Shown piece after piece: positions 18,901 to 30,465 of a stretch of 64,000 bases of DNA. Each line of letters starts with the position of its first letter. The stretch's first letter is position 1. The DNA lies in contig JAOWCC010000442.1 in assembly GCA_030867875.1 (NCBI GenBank), positions 1,054,001 through 1,118,000 of the forward strand, given 5' to 3'. The translations under genes were made by a program, and so were the position numbers. The notes beneath the pieces are model-generated. The model made no database searches. It was not told the origin of the DNA and worked only from the letters and a program-made list of their open reading frames with translations. This DNA is from Actinernus sp. WN-2022 (taxonomy: Eukaryota > Cnidaria > Anthozoa > Actiniaria > Actinernidae).

Positions 18901-19468
18901 ACTGGTTAGCGGCGAGGTAAATATCCACCACTTTTCACCAACACTGAAGTAAATAATTGTTTTAGTTTATATATACCACACAAGTGAATAGCCAACACCA
19001 AATAATTATTTTATTTTCTGTCAAATGGACAAAACCTTGCACGAGGCGATTGCTGCTATGCTTGGAGTTGAACAGCAAAGAATATTCACCTCCTGAGTAG
19101 CCAATCAGAGCATGTGAAAAGCACTGTTCACTTGTGTGGTATATACTATTGGTGAATATTTACTGAGACCGAGGTGAATGATACTTGTTTTAGTATAATT
19201 TCATAGTTGAGTATCAGAGAAACTTAAAACCAGATCAGTCTGCTAACTTTTTTTAAATTCTTACTGGACATGAGTGTGAGAACACCAAAACACACATCAA
19301 ATTTTATTTTGTATGGCAGTGATTTTTGAACTTAAAGTGTATATCAGGTCAAATATTTGTATCACTAATATCCATTCTAAATCAAGTGAATAGTAGAATA
19401 TTTCTCGATTTGAGTGTTGCCTATTCAAGCTGGTGACATAAAACCAGTCTTCATTTATTATACAAAAA
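18901..19468. other. Unique DNA before the minisatellite
   Basis: It contains two related ~30-bp motifs on opposite strands ('ccaccacttttcaccaacac' near 18930 and 'ttggtgaatatttac' near 19150) and 'tatataccacacaagtgaat' / 'acttgtgtggtatata', giving an inverted repeat of ~18930-19165, probably a MITE. No gene was seen. Confidence 0.4.
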
Positions 19469-21730
19469 CATACTGGTAGAGATAACTGACCTGTTGTACA
19501 ACATACTGGTAGAGATAACTGACCTGTTGTACAACATACTGGTAGAGATAACTGACCTGTTGTAAAACATACTGGTAGAGATAACTGACCTGTTGTACAA
19601 CATACTGGTAGAGATAACTGACCTGTTGTACAACATACTGGTAGAGATAACTGACCTGTTGTACAACATACTGGTAGAGATAACTGACCTGTTGTACAAC
19701 ATACTGGTAGAGATAACTGACCTGTTGTACAACATACTGGTAGAGATAACTGACCTGTTGTAAAACATACTGGTAGAGATAACTGACCTGTTGTACAACA
19801 TACTGGTAGAGATAACTGACCTGTTGTACAACATACTGGTAGAGATAACTGACCTGTTGTACAACATACTGGTAGAGATAACTGACCTGTTGTACAACAT
19901 ACTGGTAGAGATAACTGACCTGTTGTACAACATACTGGTAGAGATAACTGACCTGTTGTACAACATACTGGTAGAGATAACTGACCTGTTGTACAACATA
20001 CTGGTAGAGATAACTGACCTGTTGTACAACATACTGGTAGAGATAACTGACCTGTTGTACAACATATATACTGGTAGAGATAACTGACCTGTTGTACAAC
20101 ATACTGGTAGAGATAACTGACCTGTTGTACAACATACTGGTAGAGATAACTGACCTGTTGTACAACATACTGGTAGAGATAACTGACCTGTTGTACAACA
20201 TACTGGTAGAGATAACTGACCTGTTGTACAACATACTGGTAGAGATAACTGACCTGTTGTACAACATACTGGTAGAGATAACTGACCTGTTGTACAACAT
20301 ACTGGTAGAGATAACTGACCTGTTGTACAACATACTGGTAGAGATAACTGACCTGTTGTACAACATACTGGTAGAGATAACTGACCTGTTGTACAACATA
20401 CTGGTAGAGATAACTGACCTGTTGTACAACATACTGGTAGAGATAACTGACCTGTTGTACAACATATATACTGGTAGAGATAACTGACCTGTTGTACAAC
20501 ATACTGGTAGAGATAACTGACCTGTTGTACAACATACTGGTAGAGATAACTGACTTGTTGTACAACATACTGGTAGAGATAACTGACCTGTTGTACAACA
20601 TACTGGTAGAGATAACTGACCTGTTGTACAACATACTGGTAGAGATAACTGACCTGTTGTACAACATACTGGTAGAGATAACTGACCTGTTGTACAACAT
20701 ATATACTGGTAGAGATAACTGACCTGTTGTACAACATACTGGTAGAGATAACTGACCTGTTGTACAACATACTGGTAGAGATAACTGACCTGTTGTACAA
20801 CATACTGGTAGAGATAACTGACCTGTTGTACAACATACTGGTAGAGATAACTGACCTGTTGTACAACATACTGGTAGAGATAACTGACCTGTTGTACAAC
20901 ATACTGGTAGAGATAACTGACCTGTTGTACAACATACTGGTAGAGATAACTGACCTGTTGTACAACATACTGGTAGAGATAACTGACCTGTTGTACAACA
21001 TACTGGTAGAGATAACTGACCTGTTGTACAACATACTGGTAGAGATAACTGACCTGTTGTACAACATACTGGTAGAGATAACTGACCTGTTGTACAACAT
21101 ACTGGTAGAGATAACTGACCTGTTGTACAACATACTGGTAGAGATAACTGACCTGTTGTACAACATACTGGTAGAGATAACTGACCTGTTGTACAACATA
21201 CTGGTAGAGATATAACTGACCTGTTGTACAACATACTGGTAGAGATATAACTGACCTGTTGTACAACATACTGGTAGAGATAACTGACCTGTTGTACAAC
21301 ATACTGGTAGAGATAACTGACCTGTTGTACAACATACTGGTAGAGATAACTGACCTGTTGTACAACATACTGGTAGAGATAACTGACCTGTTGTACAACA
21401 TACTGGTAGAGATAACTGACCTGTTGTACAACATACTGGTAGAGATAACTGACCTGTTGTACAACATACTGGTAGAGATAACTGACCTGTTGTACAACAT
21501 ACTGGTAGAGATAACTGACCTGTTGTACAACATACTGGTAGAGATAACTGACCTGTTGTAAAACATACTGGTAGAGATAACTGACCTGTTGTAAAACATA
21601 CTGGTAGAGATAACTGACCTGTTGTAAAACATACTGGTAGAGATAACTGACCTGTTGTAAAACATACTGGTAGAGATAACTGACCTGTTGTAAAACATAC
21701 TGGTAGAGATAACTGACCTGTTGTAAAACA
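19469..21730. repeat. 33-bp minisatellite, ~68 units
   Basis: Nearly identical 33-bp units begin catactggtagagataactg. The junction TGTTGTACAACA is a perfect 12-bp palindrome. Sequence variants are few: 'aaaac' for 'acaac' in two units near the left end and the last six or so, three 4-bp 'tata' gains (~20065, ~20470, ~20703), and two 2-bp gains (~21212, ~21247). Because 33 is a multiple of 3 and no frame holds a stop, all frames are open for long distances. The apparent 580-757-residue proteins (LYNRSVISTSM, CCTTGQLSLPV and similar) are artefacts of the repeat. Confidence 0.97.
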
Positions 21731-22075
21731 CCTGTTATATTTGAAGGTTATATCATTGATGTTACTGTTGTCAGATTTTTTAACCGTTTGCCATGCATGC
21801 TTTCGACATCCTTCAACAAATGCTGAACCGAAGTTGAAAATATGTTGAAACTGTTAAACCTAGGCTTTAGCTGGAATGAGTAGATCTAATAATTATTCAA
21901 CATTCTGCGTGGTGAATATAGCAACATAGTCAGAACCTCTTGACAAATCTCTAGGAAATTATACTAATGATTACTCACTGCATGCTGCTGTTATTATTAT
22001 TGATGATGCTGCTATTAGTATTACTATTATTATAATTATTACAGTGTATTTATTACAGCTGTTACTACATGTATT
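21731..22075. other. AT-rich DNA after minisatellite
   Basis: Contains an attatt-type low-complexity run (~21985-22050). Nothing else was recognised. Confidence 0.3.
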
Positions 22076-22356
22076 AGACGGTTGCTCCAACATTGGTGTT
22101 GATGATTTAGTTGAACTAAATTTAGTACTAATCTAGTTGACATCACCTAATTTGAAATTTCATGTGTCAATGGTCTTCAGATCCAGTATACTTTAATTTT
22201 GTATGGGATGACTCTCACCTGAAGTTTATGTTCAACCCCCCTGATTTCCCTATGACCATAGGTCTTGCGGTTACACTAATTTAGGTGACATCAACTAAAT
22301 AGTTAACTAATTTAGTTAAATTTATCTAAATTGTCAACACCGCTGTTGGAGCGACT
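22076..22356. mobile_element. Palindromic MITE (tgctccaacattggtgttga ends)
   Basis: 'ttgctccaacattggtgttga' at the left pairs with 'tcaacaccgctgttggagcga' at the right. Inner halves share tagttgacatcac / gtgacatcaacta. Non-coding. Confidence 0.7.
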
Positions 22357-22428
22357 CTACTACTACTGTAAGTAACTATTACTGGTACATTTGTTTTTGT
22401 TTTTCGATGGTATTCTCTAGGGCCGGGT

Positions 22429-22560
22429 TGTTCGAAGCAAGGTTAACTTTAACCCTAGGTTAGCGCTAAATCTGTAATTGCAATCTGTACAGTTTAACCC
22501 AGGGTTAAGCGTTAGCGACTTAACCCTGAGTTAGCGCTTAACCTTGCTTCGAACAACCGG
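22429..22560. mobile_element. Palindromic MITE, GGTTGTTCGAAGCAAGG family, copy 2
   Basis: It runs from ggttgttcgaagcaaggtta to taaccttgcttcgaacaacc and is the best-preserved of three copies in the window. Flanks 'gggcc' on both sides may be part of the inverted ends. Confidence 0.8.
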
Positions 22561-23205
22561 GCCCAAGCCTATAAATGGCCTAGAATTAGGGTACTAACAG
22601 GAAAGTTTGGTTGCTGTTATCTGAAATTCAGCCTAATAGATAAAAAGAAAAAAGAAACTTATTTACTATTTAGTATTAACATGTAACACTGATAAACTTT
22701 CTTATTAAGATTCCACATTTCAAGAAGACAAACATTAATGCTGTGCTAGTTGCTTTTATATTTACACAGCATTTGAAGGCTTGAGTGCCAGAACAGCTTA
22801 TCAAATAAGTAATTAATGATCCTGTTCCTTATTCTTTCCTAGGAAACAAACCATATAGATAGAAATTTGGAACTTGTCATACGCTGTAGGCTCCTTAAGC
22901 TTTTTTTTTTACAGTCACCCCTTCATCTAGAGAGTTAACTGTTGATTTCATCATCTTCGCAGTGGAAGCAGAGACCACGAAATCAGAACCGGTGGAGGAA
23001 GATATCCCAAAGCCAAAGGAAGGAGTAGAAAGCATGGAGTAATAATAATGTAGCCATGCCTGCAGTCTATAATAAACCACTTGCTTCATCAAGGGTTCTT
23101 ACATCTATAATAGAAACTGTAATTATGTTGTTTTATATTTGTTTATCAAAATGCGAACTTCAGGAAATTGTTGTTGTCATTGTTGTCAAACATGCTTTGT
23201 GTAAT
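22561..23205. other. AT-rich DNA, no supported gene
   Basis: Short open frames occur on both strands (e.g. 22895-23092 minus) without protein-like conservation or splice context. Nothing else was recognised. Confidence 0.3.
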
Positions 23206-23462
23206 ATCCCGTTCACACCAAAGCTTAAATATGTCTAAAGCTGTTTAATTAAACTAGTTTCAAACTGACCTTTCTTAAGTAAACAACCTGTTCGAAGTAC
23301 TTTTAATCCTGTGTAACTAAACACATTCAAGATAGGGGCTAGATAAATTCAGTTTAACTAAACAACCTGTTCGAGGTAGTTTTAACCCTGTGTAACTAAA
23401 CACATTGTAGATAGGGGCCAGATAAACTCAGTTTAAATAAACAGGTTGGTGTGAATGAGGTA
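23206..23462. mobile_element. MITE with internal tandem duplication
   Basis: Ends are 'cccgttcacaccaaag' and 'ttggtgtgaatgaggta'. Inside, a ~83-bp block ('aaacaacctgttcgaagtac' ... 'gataggggctagataaa') is duplicated. Non-coding. Confidence 0.65.
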
Positions 23463-23770
23463 TTAAGTCTTACAACTCTTTACTGTAATCCGGTGCTAAA
23501 CCTCTGCTTTGGGTAAAGCATTTCTCAGTAGCCTTGAGTTCCTATTGTCTTATGGAAAACTCTTTTCCTGTCTTTCCGAAATATTTACCACATGGAAAAG
23601 TAGCTATTATTATTAGTAATATTATCATTAAAACCTCTCACACCCCAAGCCCTAAAGTAATGTTAATATATTTAAGTAAAGCACTAAAGTTGTTTAAAAT
23701 TTCGTAACTGTCAAAAAAGCTGATCTTTCTTTCTCTAAATTTGAAGTCTTTTTGAAGTAATTCTTTGTGT
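23463..23770. other. Unassigned AT-rich DNA
   Basis: Nothing supportable was seen. Confidence 0.3.
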
Positions 23771-23820
23771 CATTCTCGTTCCCAGTCCCTCCTCGACATA
23801 ACTAAAAAATCGGAGGCCCT
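23771..23820 (+). repeat. Outer inverted repeat, left copy
   Basis: 'cattctcgttcccagt..ctcctc.ac..aa...aaaaatcggaggccct' matches 29930-29978 in reverse complement. The two could be remnant ends of an old ~6.2-kb element around the nested structure at 24710-29062. Confidence 0.5.
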
Positions 23821-24232
23821 AGTAAGACAAAAACCGGATGTCCTAGATTCTAGGACATTGAAACTGCGCATGCCAGTAGGAAATTTTACTTCCGGGCGTC
23901 AGAGTGCACATCAAAAATCACAGAAATAAAACAATATTATGCAGTGGACTTTGTGCAAACAAACAGAAAATGATACGTATCGAACTCTCGGGTTTATTTT
24001 ACGGCGTTCTTTGCATCTCTTATTGTATCCGCCTTCAGTCGGTGCTGGCGAAGTAAATATTTCTATTGATTTAAATATTGATACAGTTTCGGTTCCAAAT
24101 TTCCGGCTTTGACTTCTTGTTATTTTGCTGAACTGCACAGAAGACCTTGAAGTTACCGTTCAATAAATCTACCTTAATTTATCCTAAGTAATACCATGAT
24201 CGCCTCGGATTCCTTTGTTTGTTCACGTACAT
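23821..24232. other. Unassigned DNA with small palindrome
   Basis: Contains 'tcctagattctaggac' (~23848), a short perfect palindrome. No gene was supported. Confidence 0.35.
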
Positions 24233-24236
24233 TTAA

Positions 24237-24685
24237 GTAATGGTCCGCGCAAGAGGTAGGCATATGTTATGCATGGAATGTAAAAAGTTGCTAATTGTGG
24301 TATTGTTTCAATCTTCCAGCTCATTGGCTTAGACATTAAAATCTATCTAAAATTGAAGAAGAATATTTTTTCTCATTTTGTAAACAGATTTGAATTGTAT
24401 CTAGTGAAAACTCTCATAACTTTCAATATGACGAACTTTCAATATGGGGAACATTTTTAAATTGAACGTTTTCTTGGTTATTGTTTTGCACTCTTCTGAT
24501 TGGACAAAATGTTTTCACACAAAAGAACTCTAACTTTAAAATGCATTTTTAGTGGATATAATTTCAGAAATTTATGATTTAAGGGTTGATTAGTTGTCAG
24601 TATGAAAAACAGAAAATACTGAAGTGGGGAAAGCAAATTGCATCTGAACAATAGAATTGTGCCTACCTCTTGCGCGGACTGTTAC
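24237..24685. mobile_element. TTAA-flanked MITE (GTAAxxGTCCGCGCAAGAGG ends)
   Basis: Inverted ends share GTCCGCGCAAGAGGTAGGCA. TTAA lies outside both (24233-24236 and 24686-24689), the target duplication typical of piggyBac or Kolobok. The 449-bp interior is AT-rich and non-coding. Confidence 0.75.
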
Positions 24686-25016
24686 TTAATCTCTAAATTC
24701 CCCGGTCATTACAAATGCAAGGGAAATTTAGAAATATGCATTGTCTTACAGTTAATTTCACAAAACTTTGGCCACGCAGATTGCCAAGTTCGTTTGGAAC
24801 TTGGGAACTACGTTCCGAAGTATGCAAATTACTTTTATACCTGTCAATCAAATTGTGATCTTCCAACTGAACTTTGGAACTTCGGTCTGAACTTCGCAAC
24901 AAAGTTGCTCGCGAAGTTGGGAAGTTGGCGGTGAAGTTCGATCCCATTTTATTATGGCATATTCTTTTCAACCCGGTTCCCAAGGACTACTGATCGAGTG
25001 AGACAAACGAACTAAA

Positions 25017-25427
25017 ATGCTGGATGCTATATCTTTCAAAGGGGAATTAGACGATGATACATTTTGCTTAATTTATCAAACACTCCAAGCGAACTCGTTT
25101 AGTACACGACCGAAGATCAAGTCAACTATATTATGTTCAAAAGGAATTTCCACTTGGAGAAAAAACTTTGCTGATCTATCAGCTACAATTGCTAAAAGAC
25201 AAATCCCCGCTGCTACCAAGAACTAGTCAACGAAATCATTTATGAAGAGCAAGAGACCACAAAATATGCAACAACTAGCCATCTTGCGGATAAACAGAAA
25301 CCACCAAAGAAGGTGAAGGCAGGTTTAATTTGGCACCATTTTCAGACATACACATTTTTTTCAGGTAAAACTTACCGATTTTTGACCACAGAACATATAG
25401 TTGACTTGATCTGCGGTGATAAGTTTT
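25017..25427 (+). pseudogene. Unknown gene fragment inside inner foldback element
   Basis: The frame from 25017 reads MLDAISFKGELDDDTFCLIY, then STWRKNFADLSATIAKRQIP and AATKN, and stops. Shifting frame at ~25223 continues LVNEIIYEEQETTKYATTSH, then ADKQKPPKKVKAGLIWHHF and ends near TTEHIVDLICGDKF at 25427. The first 45 codons lie in the inverted arm, and the mirror near 26225-26285 repeats part of them in reverse. It has a mixed acidic/basic composition and no recognised domain. It is probably a relic of an element-borne gene. Confidence 0.35.
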
Positions 25428-26219
25428 AGTTTCAACCCATTACCAGAAATCACGGACATTTTGCGACCGCGAATAACCGAACAGTGGAGTTACACACGGG
25501 CACAGAGCATGCGTACTGGCACTCGACCACAGGGAATCCAAATGCAGCTAAATCCCTCGTTTTATTATATTAGAGCCTGCATTTGGTCTAAACAGCGGTA
25601 ATACCTCTGAATAGTAAGCTGTTGGTGGAGTGAAGAATGGCGGACAAAATGTCTTCGTCTCCTGTATGTTTTGACCTAAAAATGTGGGTTCCTTGGCAGG
25701 CTTCGGAATTGTCAATGGCGGCTTCTTGTAGCCAAAAGTTAGCACTTTTCTGAGCAGTTTTGACCGAACCAAACTACGATGAACAGCCTTCAAAAATGGC
25801 GATATCAAGGCCTGATTATCTGTGGAAGCAAATTCGAAGACCAGGATTTTGCCTTCGTTGTTGGTTAGTGAGTACTACGTGGAGGTTTGGGATGTACTTC
25901 TTGGTAATTTACAAGGAATGTATGGCAGCCTGTGGTGATTTATAGCTAAAAAGACGTATTATTTTTGACCGAAGGAAACGTGACTGGATTCATCAAATTT
26001 TTAAACTAATGGGTTTCTACGAGCCCTGAGTTTGAAACGCGAAGACCAGGAAAGTGAAAGCTTTCCTAGAGGTAAGGCTATAAAACATTTTATGTTTGAT
26101 CCCATACATTTCTTTGTAAATGTTGGCCATCTTTAAATGCCCAGCTAAAGCTATGCATAATGAGCTATCCGCCATTTTGTCCGTGATTTCTGGTAATGGT
26201 GTACTAAATGAGTTCGCTT
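25428..26219. other. Interior of inner foldback element
   Basis: 'ttaccagaaatcacggac' (25440) recurs inverted near 26180-26195 ('gtccgtgatttctggtaa'), so the inverted arms extend discontinuously. 'agaatggcgg' and 'ccgccatttt' motifs occur. No intact gene was seen. Confidence 0.4.
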
Positions 26220-26394
26220 GGAGTGTTTGATAAATTAAGCAAAATGTATCATATCGTCTAATTCCCCTTTCAAAGATATAGCATCCAGCCTTTTTAGTTC
26301 GTCTGTCTCACTCAGTAGTGCTTGGAAACCGGGTTGAAAAGAATATGCCATAATAAAAGGCTTGGTATATAACGTGTTACAAGATACAATGATA

Positions 26395-26523
26395 CGGAGA
26401 TACCAAGATACGGTGATACGGTGATACAGTGATACAGTGATACGGTGATACAGTGATACGGTGATACAGTGATACGGTGATACGGTGATACGGTGATACG
26501 GTGATACGGTGATACGGTGATAC
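26395..26523. repeat. 8-bp microsatellite (gatacggt / gatacagt)n
   Basis: About 15 units are followed by a unique flank. The complementary array at ~28628-28730 is part of the mirrored pair R/R'. Confidence 0.95.
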
Positions 26524-26930
26524 GAATGGGGGACAAATACTTTCCCATAGAAATGTAGTTTTGGCTAACCTGAATTTCAGCCGTCTCCTCTGGTTCGTTC
26601 TCTGAAATTCAAGCTAAGTTTTGGCAGCAATTTTTCACATACCAAAAACTGTTTTAAAAAAAGGAAGTTTTTAACCGGAAGTAAAAAGTTATGTTTGATT
26701 GACAGCAGGTCAATTAACACATGACATGTGCTCACTCGCCCGTAACGAAAGCTAGCATAAATTCATTTCATGTTTATTGAGAAACGTTTTTCCAGCCCCG
26801 ATCCATGGGTTGTTGGCCTTATGTCTTCCAAAAAGCAAGCAGGGCTAAATGCTCCAGCAGGGCTAAGTTCCAGCAGGATGCCCTTAGCTTGGAAAGAAGC
26901 AAAACAAGGCCAAACAATGCATACGACTAC

Positions 26931-27327
26931 CCCGGGGGGGGGGTACTCTACCTAAAGTTGGGTAGGGGTGTGCCGCTGGGGCTCTGAAACCCTTACCCTG
27001 TTTAAGACAAAAAACTCAAATTTCCATACCCTGTTGAAAACAAAGTGTTAAAATTTTCCCTCTATAAGACAAATAACAAATTATCTATACTTGAATGTCA
27101 GTGTTTATTGTGATCTTGTATAATGAGTGTCATAACTAAATAAGTCTTCAGCAAGCACTAGACTAAATAACGGCACTAGATAAATACCATACCCTGTTCA
27201 AGATCTGTCGATGTGAAAATGGATACCCTGTCTAAGATCAGAAACTCGAAAAACCATACCCTGTCCAGCGGATCATCCCCGTATAGTCCATATATGGGAG
27301 TACCCCCCCCCCCCCCCCCCCCCCGGG
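26931..27327. mobile_element. MITE with CCCGGGG/C-run ends and 8-bp target duplication
   Basis: It starts CCCGGGGGGGGGGTACTC and ends GAGTACC, a C run and CCGGG. The direct repeat acgactac flanks it (26923-26930 and 27328-27335). Inside are several 'ataccctgt..aagac' motifs. An 8-bp duplication suggests hAT. Homopolymer ends may be mis-sized. Confidence 0.75.
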
Positions 27328-27335
27328 ACGACTAC

Positions 27336-28605
27336 GAGCCTCACAAAACCCGACAAGTTCAGACAGTGTCGAGTGGTCCACATCTGAACATAAAGAATAA
27401 TTGATCTGATTGATAGGAACCAGCCAAGAGAAGATTTGTTTCCAAGAAAGCTTAGATGGAAACATAAAAAAACTCTGAATCGCTTGAAACCAACACCACG
27501 ATCTCGCTATTTGTCGTGCTGTTTCAGGACCTTTCAGACTCCTGCAAATCGCTGTCACTGGCATTCAAGGCCTTTGATCCGAGTTCTGTGCCCTTCCTTT
27601 GTCATTTATAGGTGTTCGCTTTGGCTTTGTCCCTCAAGGACCTTTCGTCTTTTCCATTTCCAAGTCATAAGAAAACTAGAACCGGCTATAAAATATTCTC
27701 GATGCGGCGCGTAGCTTTGATCGGAAATCAACATTGCATTTTCGGGAAATCTTGGGCTATTTTCTACGCTTTCGATTTTCAACCAAAATAGAGTTTTTTT
27801 AAAAGCTCTAACTCAAGAGAAATTGATTCGATTTGTCTGAATTTGTTATACAATGTCAATTGATAACTCTGCTGCAAAACAAATATTCGTTGGGGAATTG
27901 GGAAATTCTAAAAAGAGAGCTCTTGACGGTGTTTCCCGCATATCTACCCTTATATCTAGTCGGATTTATGTTTTCGCCTTTTCACCGAAAGCATGATAAC
28001 CAAATCGAATTTTGATATTCCCCTGCACGGTTTTGTAATACGATTCCTCCGAAATGCGACAAAGCAACCATAAAATATTTTTGGAGTTGGAGCTTCTGAT
28101 CGGAGAAACGGGATCGCGGAAAATTTTCAAAATCCTCCTCCCCCCCCCCCCCCTCCCAAAAATAACAAAAAACAAAATTTGCACAGAAAATAATCGAGCG
28201 AGCCAATTGCAATATAACCCAGAAAAAAAAATCAAGCAAGGGCGAAACTTTAATAAAATCGTGCAAGGTTCTGATGCCAGAAAAAAATATTGCAGCAACT
28301 GAGACTGGTCGAAAAAAAAATTCGAGCAAAAAAAACCGGGCCCCCTCCCCATCAATTTTCAAATGGTCCGTCCCTAAATCTAGTTGCCAATGATAAAGCT
28401 TTCAGCGTTTAATAATTTCGTATTTGTGTTGCAAAAACCTTTCTTCAACAAGGGCAATAAAGTGGTTCAATGTTAAATGCGTAACGTTCAAAAGTTAAAA
28501 TTAAATAACAAAATAGTCAGACAAAGCAGTCATGCTGAAAGATAATACCGTTAAATTAGCGTCACGCCACGGCTACAAGAGCTCAAGTGACCCATACAAC
28601 AGTCC
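27336..28605. other. Unassigned DNA with C tract and A-rich tracts
   Basis: A poly-C/A-rich stretch (28136-28160, 28290-28335) and a C-rich 'ggccccctcccc' occur. Long open frames at 27966-28362 on the minus strand are low-complexity (Phe-rich) and show no domain. It lies inside the nested inverted structure. Confidence 0.35.
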
Positions 28606-28627
28606 GTTTCATACAGAAACCTGTATT

Positions 28628-28730
28628 TAGCGGGACCAGATGTTCGTATCACCGTATCACCGTATCACCGTATCACTGTATCACCGTATCACTGTATCAC
28701 CGTATCACCGTATCACCGTATCACTGTATC
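28628..28730. repeat. 8-bp microsatellite (cgtatcac)n, mirror array
   Basis: It is the complement of the 26395-26523 repeat, with ~13 units including 'ctgtatcac' variants. Confidence 0.95.
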
Positions 28731-29062
28731 ACTGTATCTTGGTATCTTGGTATCTCCGTATCATTGTATCTTGTAACACGTTATATACCAAGCCATAATA
28801 AAATGGGATCGAACTTCACCGCCAACTTCCCAACTTCGCGAGCAACTTTGTTGTGAAGTTCAGACCGAAGTTCCAAAGTTCAGTTGGAAGATCACAATTT
28901 GATTGACAGGTATAAAAGTAATTTGCGTACTTCGGAACGTAGTTCCCAAGTTCCAAACGAACTTGGCAATCCGTGCGACCAAAGTTTTGTGAAATTAACT
29001 GTAAACAGGGAAATTTCCCTGCAAGAACAATGCATATTTCTAATTTTCCCTTGCATCGTAAT

Positions 29063-29500
29063 GAGAGAAAACTAGAAGACAATGCAGGCTGGACATGAGA
29101 GGGTGAAAAGCATCAACTCTTGCTTACCCTCTGGCACGAATAGCCCTGCGCTCCCGGGTGAAAGGAATTGTACCCAAACTGACCTGGCTTCATCATAACC
29201 TTCAACGTAATCCATGTGGAATCACGTATTTCAATACGCACGTTCTTCTCTTATTTCTCAAACCCGCTTCTTCCATGTGGGATATTTAAAACCATATACG
29301 CATGACCTTTAAATATTTAGTCAAACACATAATTACATTGTGTTTTACTGCTATTCTTCTCAAAAACAACACACTTGTCCCCAGGGGAAGTCAAGGTCAT
29401 TCAATCGAGCTTAAAACGTTTTCGAAAGCAACTCAACTGCGACGTCTTTAGTTTTGGCAGAGAAAACTAAACTTCTCAGAGATTTGTTCCGTTCCTCGCG
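29063..29500. other. Unassigned unique DNA
   Basis: No ORF, palindrome or repeat could be supported. Confidence 0.3.
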
Positions 29501-29507
29501 ATCAGTT

Positions 29508-29669
29508 ATACCATGACAATTCGGGAATACCATGACTATTCGGGAAATTAGTGATTAAATTTCCCCTCAAGCCTCGGGAGAGTTTGTAAAAGTCCCTCGG
29601 CCGCTTCAACAAACTCTCCCTCAGCTTGCGGGGAAATTTAATCACTAATTTCCCGAATTGTCATGGTAT
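29508..29669. mobile_element. 162-bp palindromic MITE (ataccatgacaattcggg ends)
   Basis: The left end ataccatgacaattcggg is followed by a second, tandem copy with one change. The right end is the complement. The halves also share gaaattagtgattaaatttcc. The centre is 'cctcggccgcttc'. Confidence 0.8.
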
Positions 29670-30465
29670 TACTTATAAAAAGCTTTCAATGATTTCTACC
29701 CTCGAAGAAGGGAATTTATTTTATTTTCCCCGCTACGCAGCGTCCTCGTGTCCTTTTAGCCGTTACAATCGGAAATGAGCAATCTGAAATCAACAATGTT
29801 TACTGTCTCGTTTTTCTCAGCTGATGGCAATCGAGATACCGTTCGGGTGCGTGAAGAGTTAAACTTTTTGATATTCGCGCAGCCTTTGTTCAACAACCAA
29901 TCACAGTCGTGCTTCATTTGTGTCTAACAAGGGCCTCCGATTTTTCAATTAAGTTGAGGAAGCACTGGGAATGAGGTGTTCATTGTATCAGTTTCTGTGC
30001 GCAGGTTTCTATGATTGAGATATAACTCTTCTGGTGCATTTTTATTACTTCGCATGCAGATAAACGTGATCATGATGCCGGTACGAAATATAACTCCGGA
30101 ACGAGTCATTTCAGACTCCTGTCCTCGTACGACACGACCGTAGTCTTAGTACTTTACCGGCTGAAAATGTTTTTCTTACTACCGTGAACCACTCGGTGGT
30201 TTTCACTAGTCCAGAGAAAAGAAAGAAATCACCCATCTCCGGGTTGGGATGTACTCTTGTCTTTGCTGTTCTGCTATGAATTAAAACTCGAATAAGGAAA
30301 AGATTTATAAAACATAATTTCATCCTCGAACCCTGCCATTATGTGCGTAGTTATGCGCGCAAGGGTACTAGGGAAGCTAAGAGATGTCATGCGCACAGTA
30401 GAGCGGTTTCCGATTGAGTGTTGAAAGTAATAAGTGATCGCTTTGGTTTTGCGTTTGTTGAGTTT
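29670..30465. other. Intergenic DNA including outer inverted-repeat copy
   Basis: 29930-29978 is the mirror of 23771-23820. No ORF with support was seen. Confidence 0.35.

Larger units (their letters stand above)
24710..29062. repeat. Nested inverted-repeat structure
   Basis: The mirrored pairs are 24710-24956 with 28796-29062 (outer), 24957-25110 with 26220-26352 (inner, left half), and 26347-26540 with 28606-28800 (inner, right half, including (gatacggt)n and its complement). The order P-Q-X-Q'-R-Y-R'-P' indicates a foldback element into which another palindromic element (Q..Q') inserted. No single target duplication could be fixed. Confidence 0.6.

Noticed and set aside
19469..21730. CRISPR-like array
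   Set aside because: Repeats are contiguous with no unique spacers, and the DNA is clearly eukaryotic.
19297..21731. Open frames of 582-757 residues on the minus strand and several on the plus strand
   Set aside because: They arise because the 33-bp unit is a multiple of three with no stop; all consist only of the repeat, switch frame at 2-4-bp indels, and have no start context or domain.
27966..28362. Two overlapping Phe-rich frames on the minus strand (126 and 129 codons)
   Set aside because: Low-complexity translation of A- and C-rich DNA, both frames open simultaneously, no domain.
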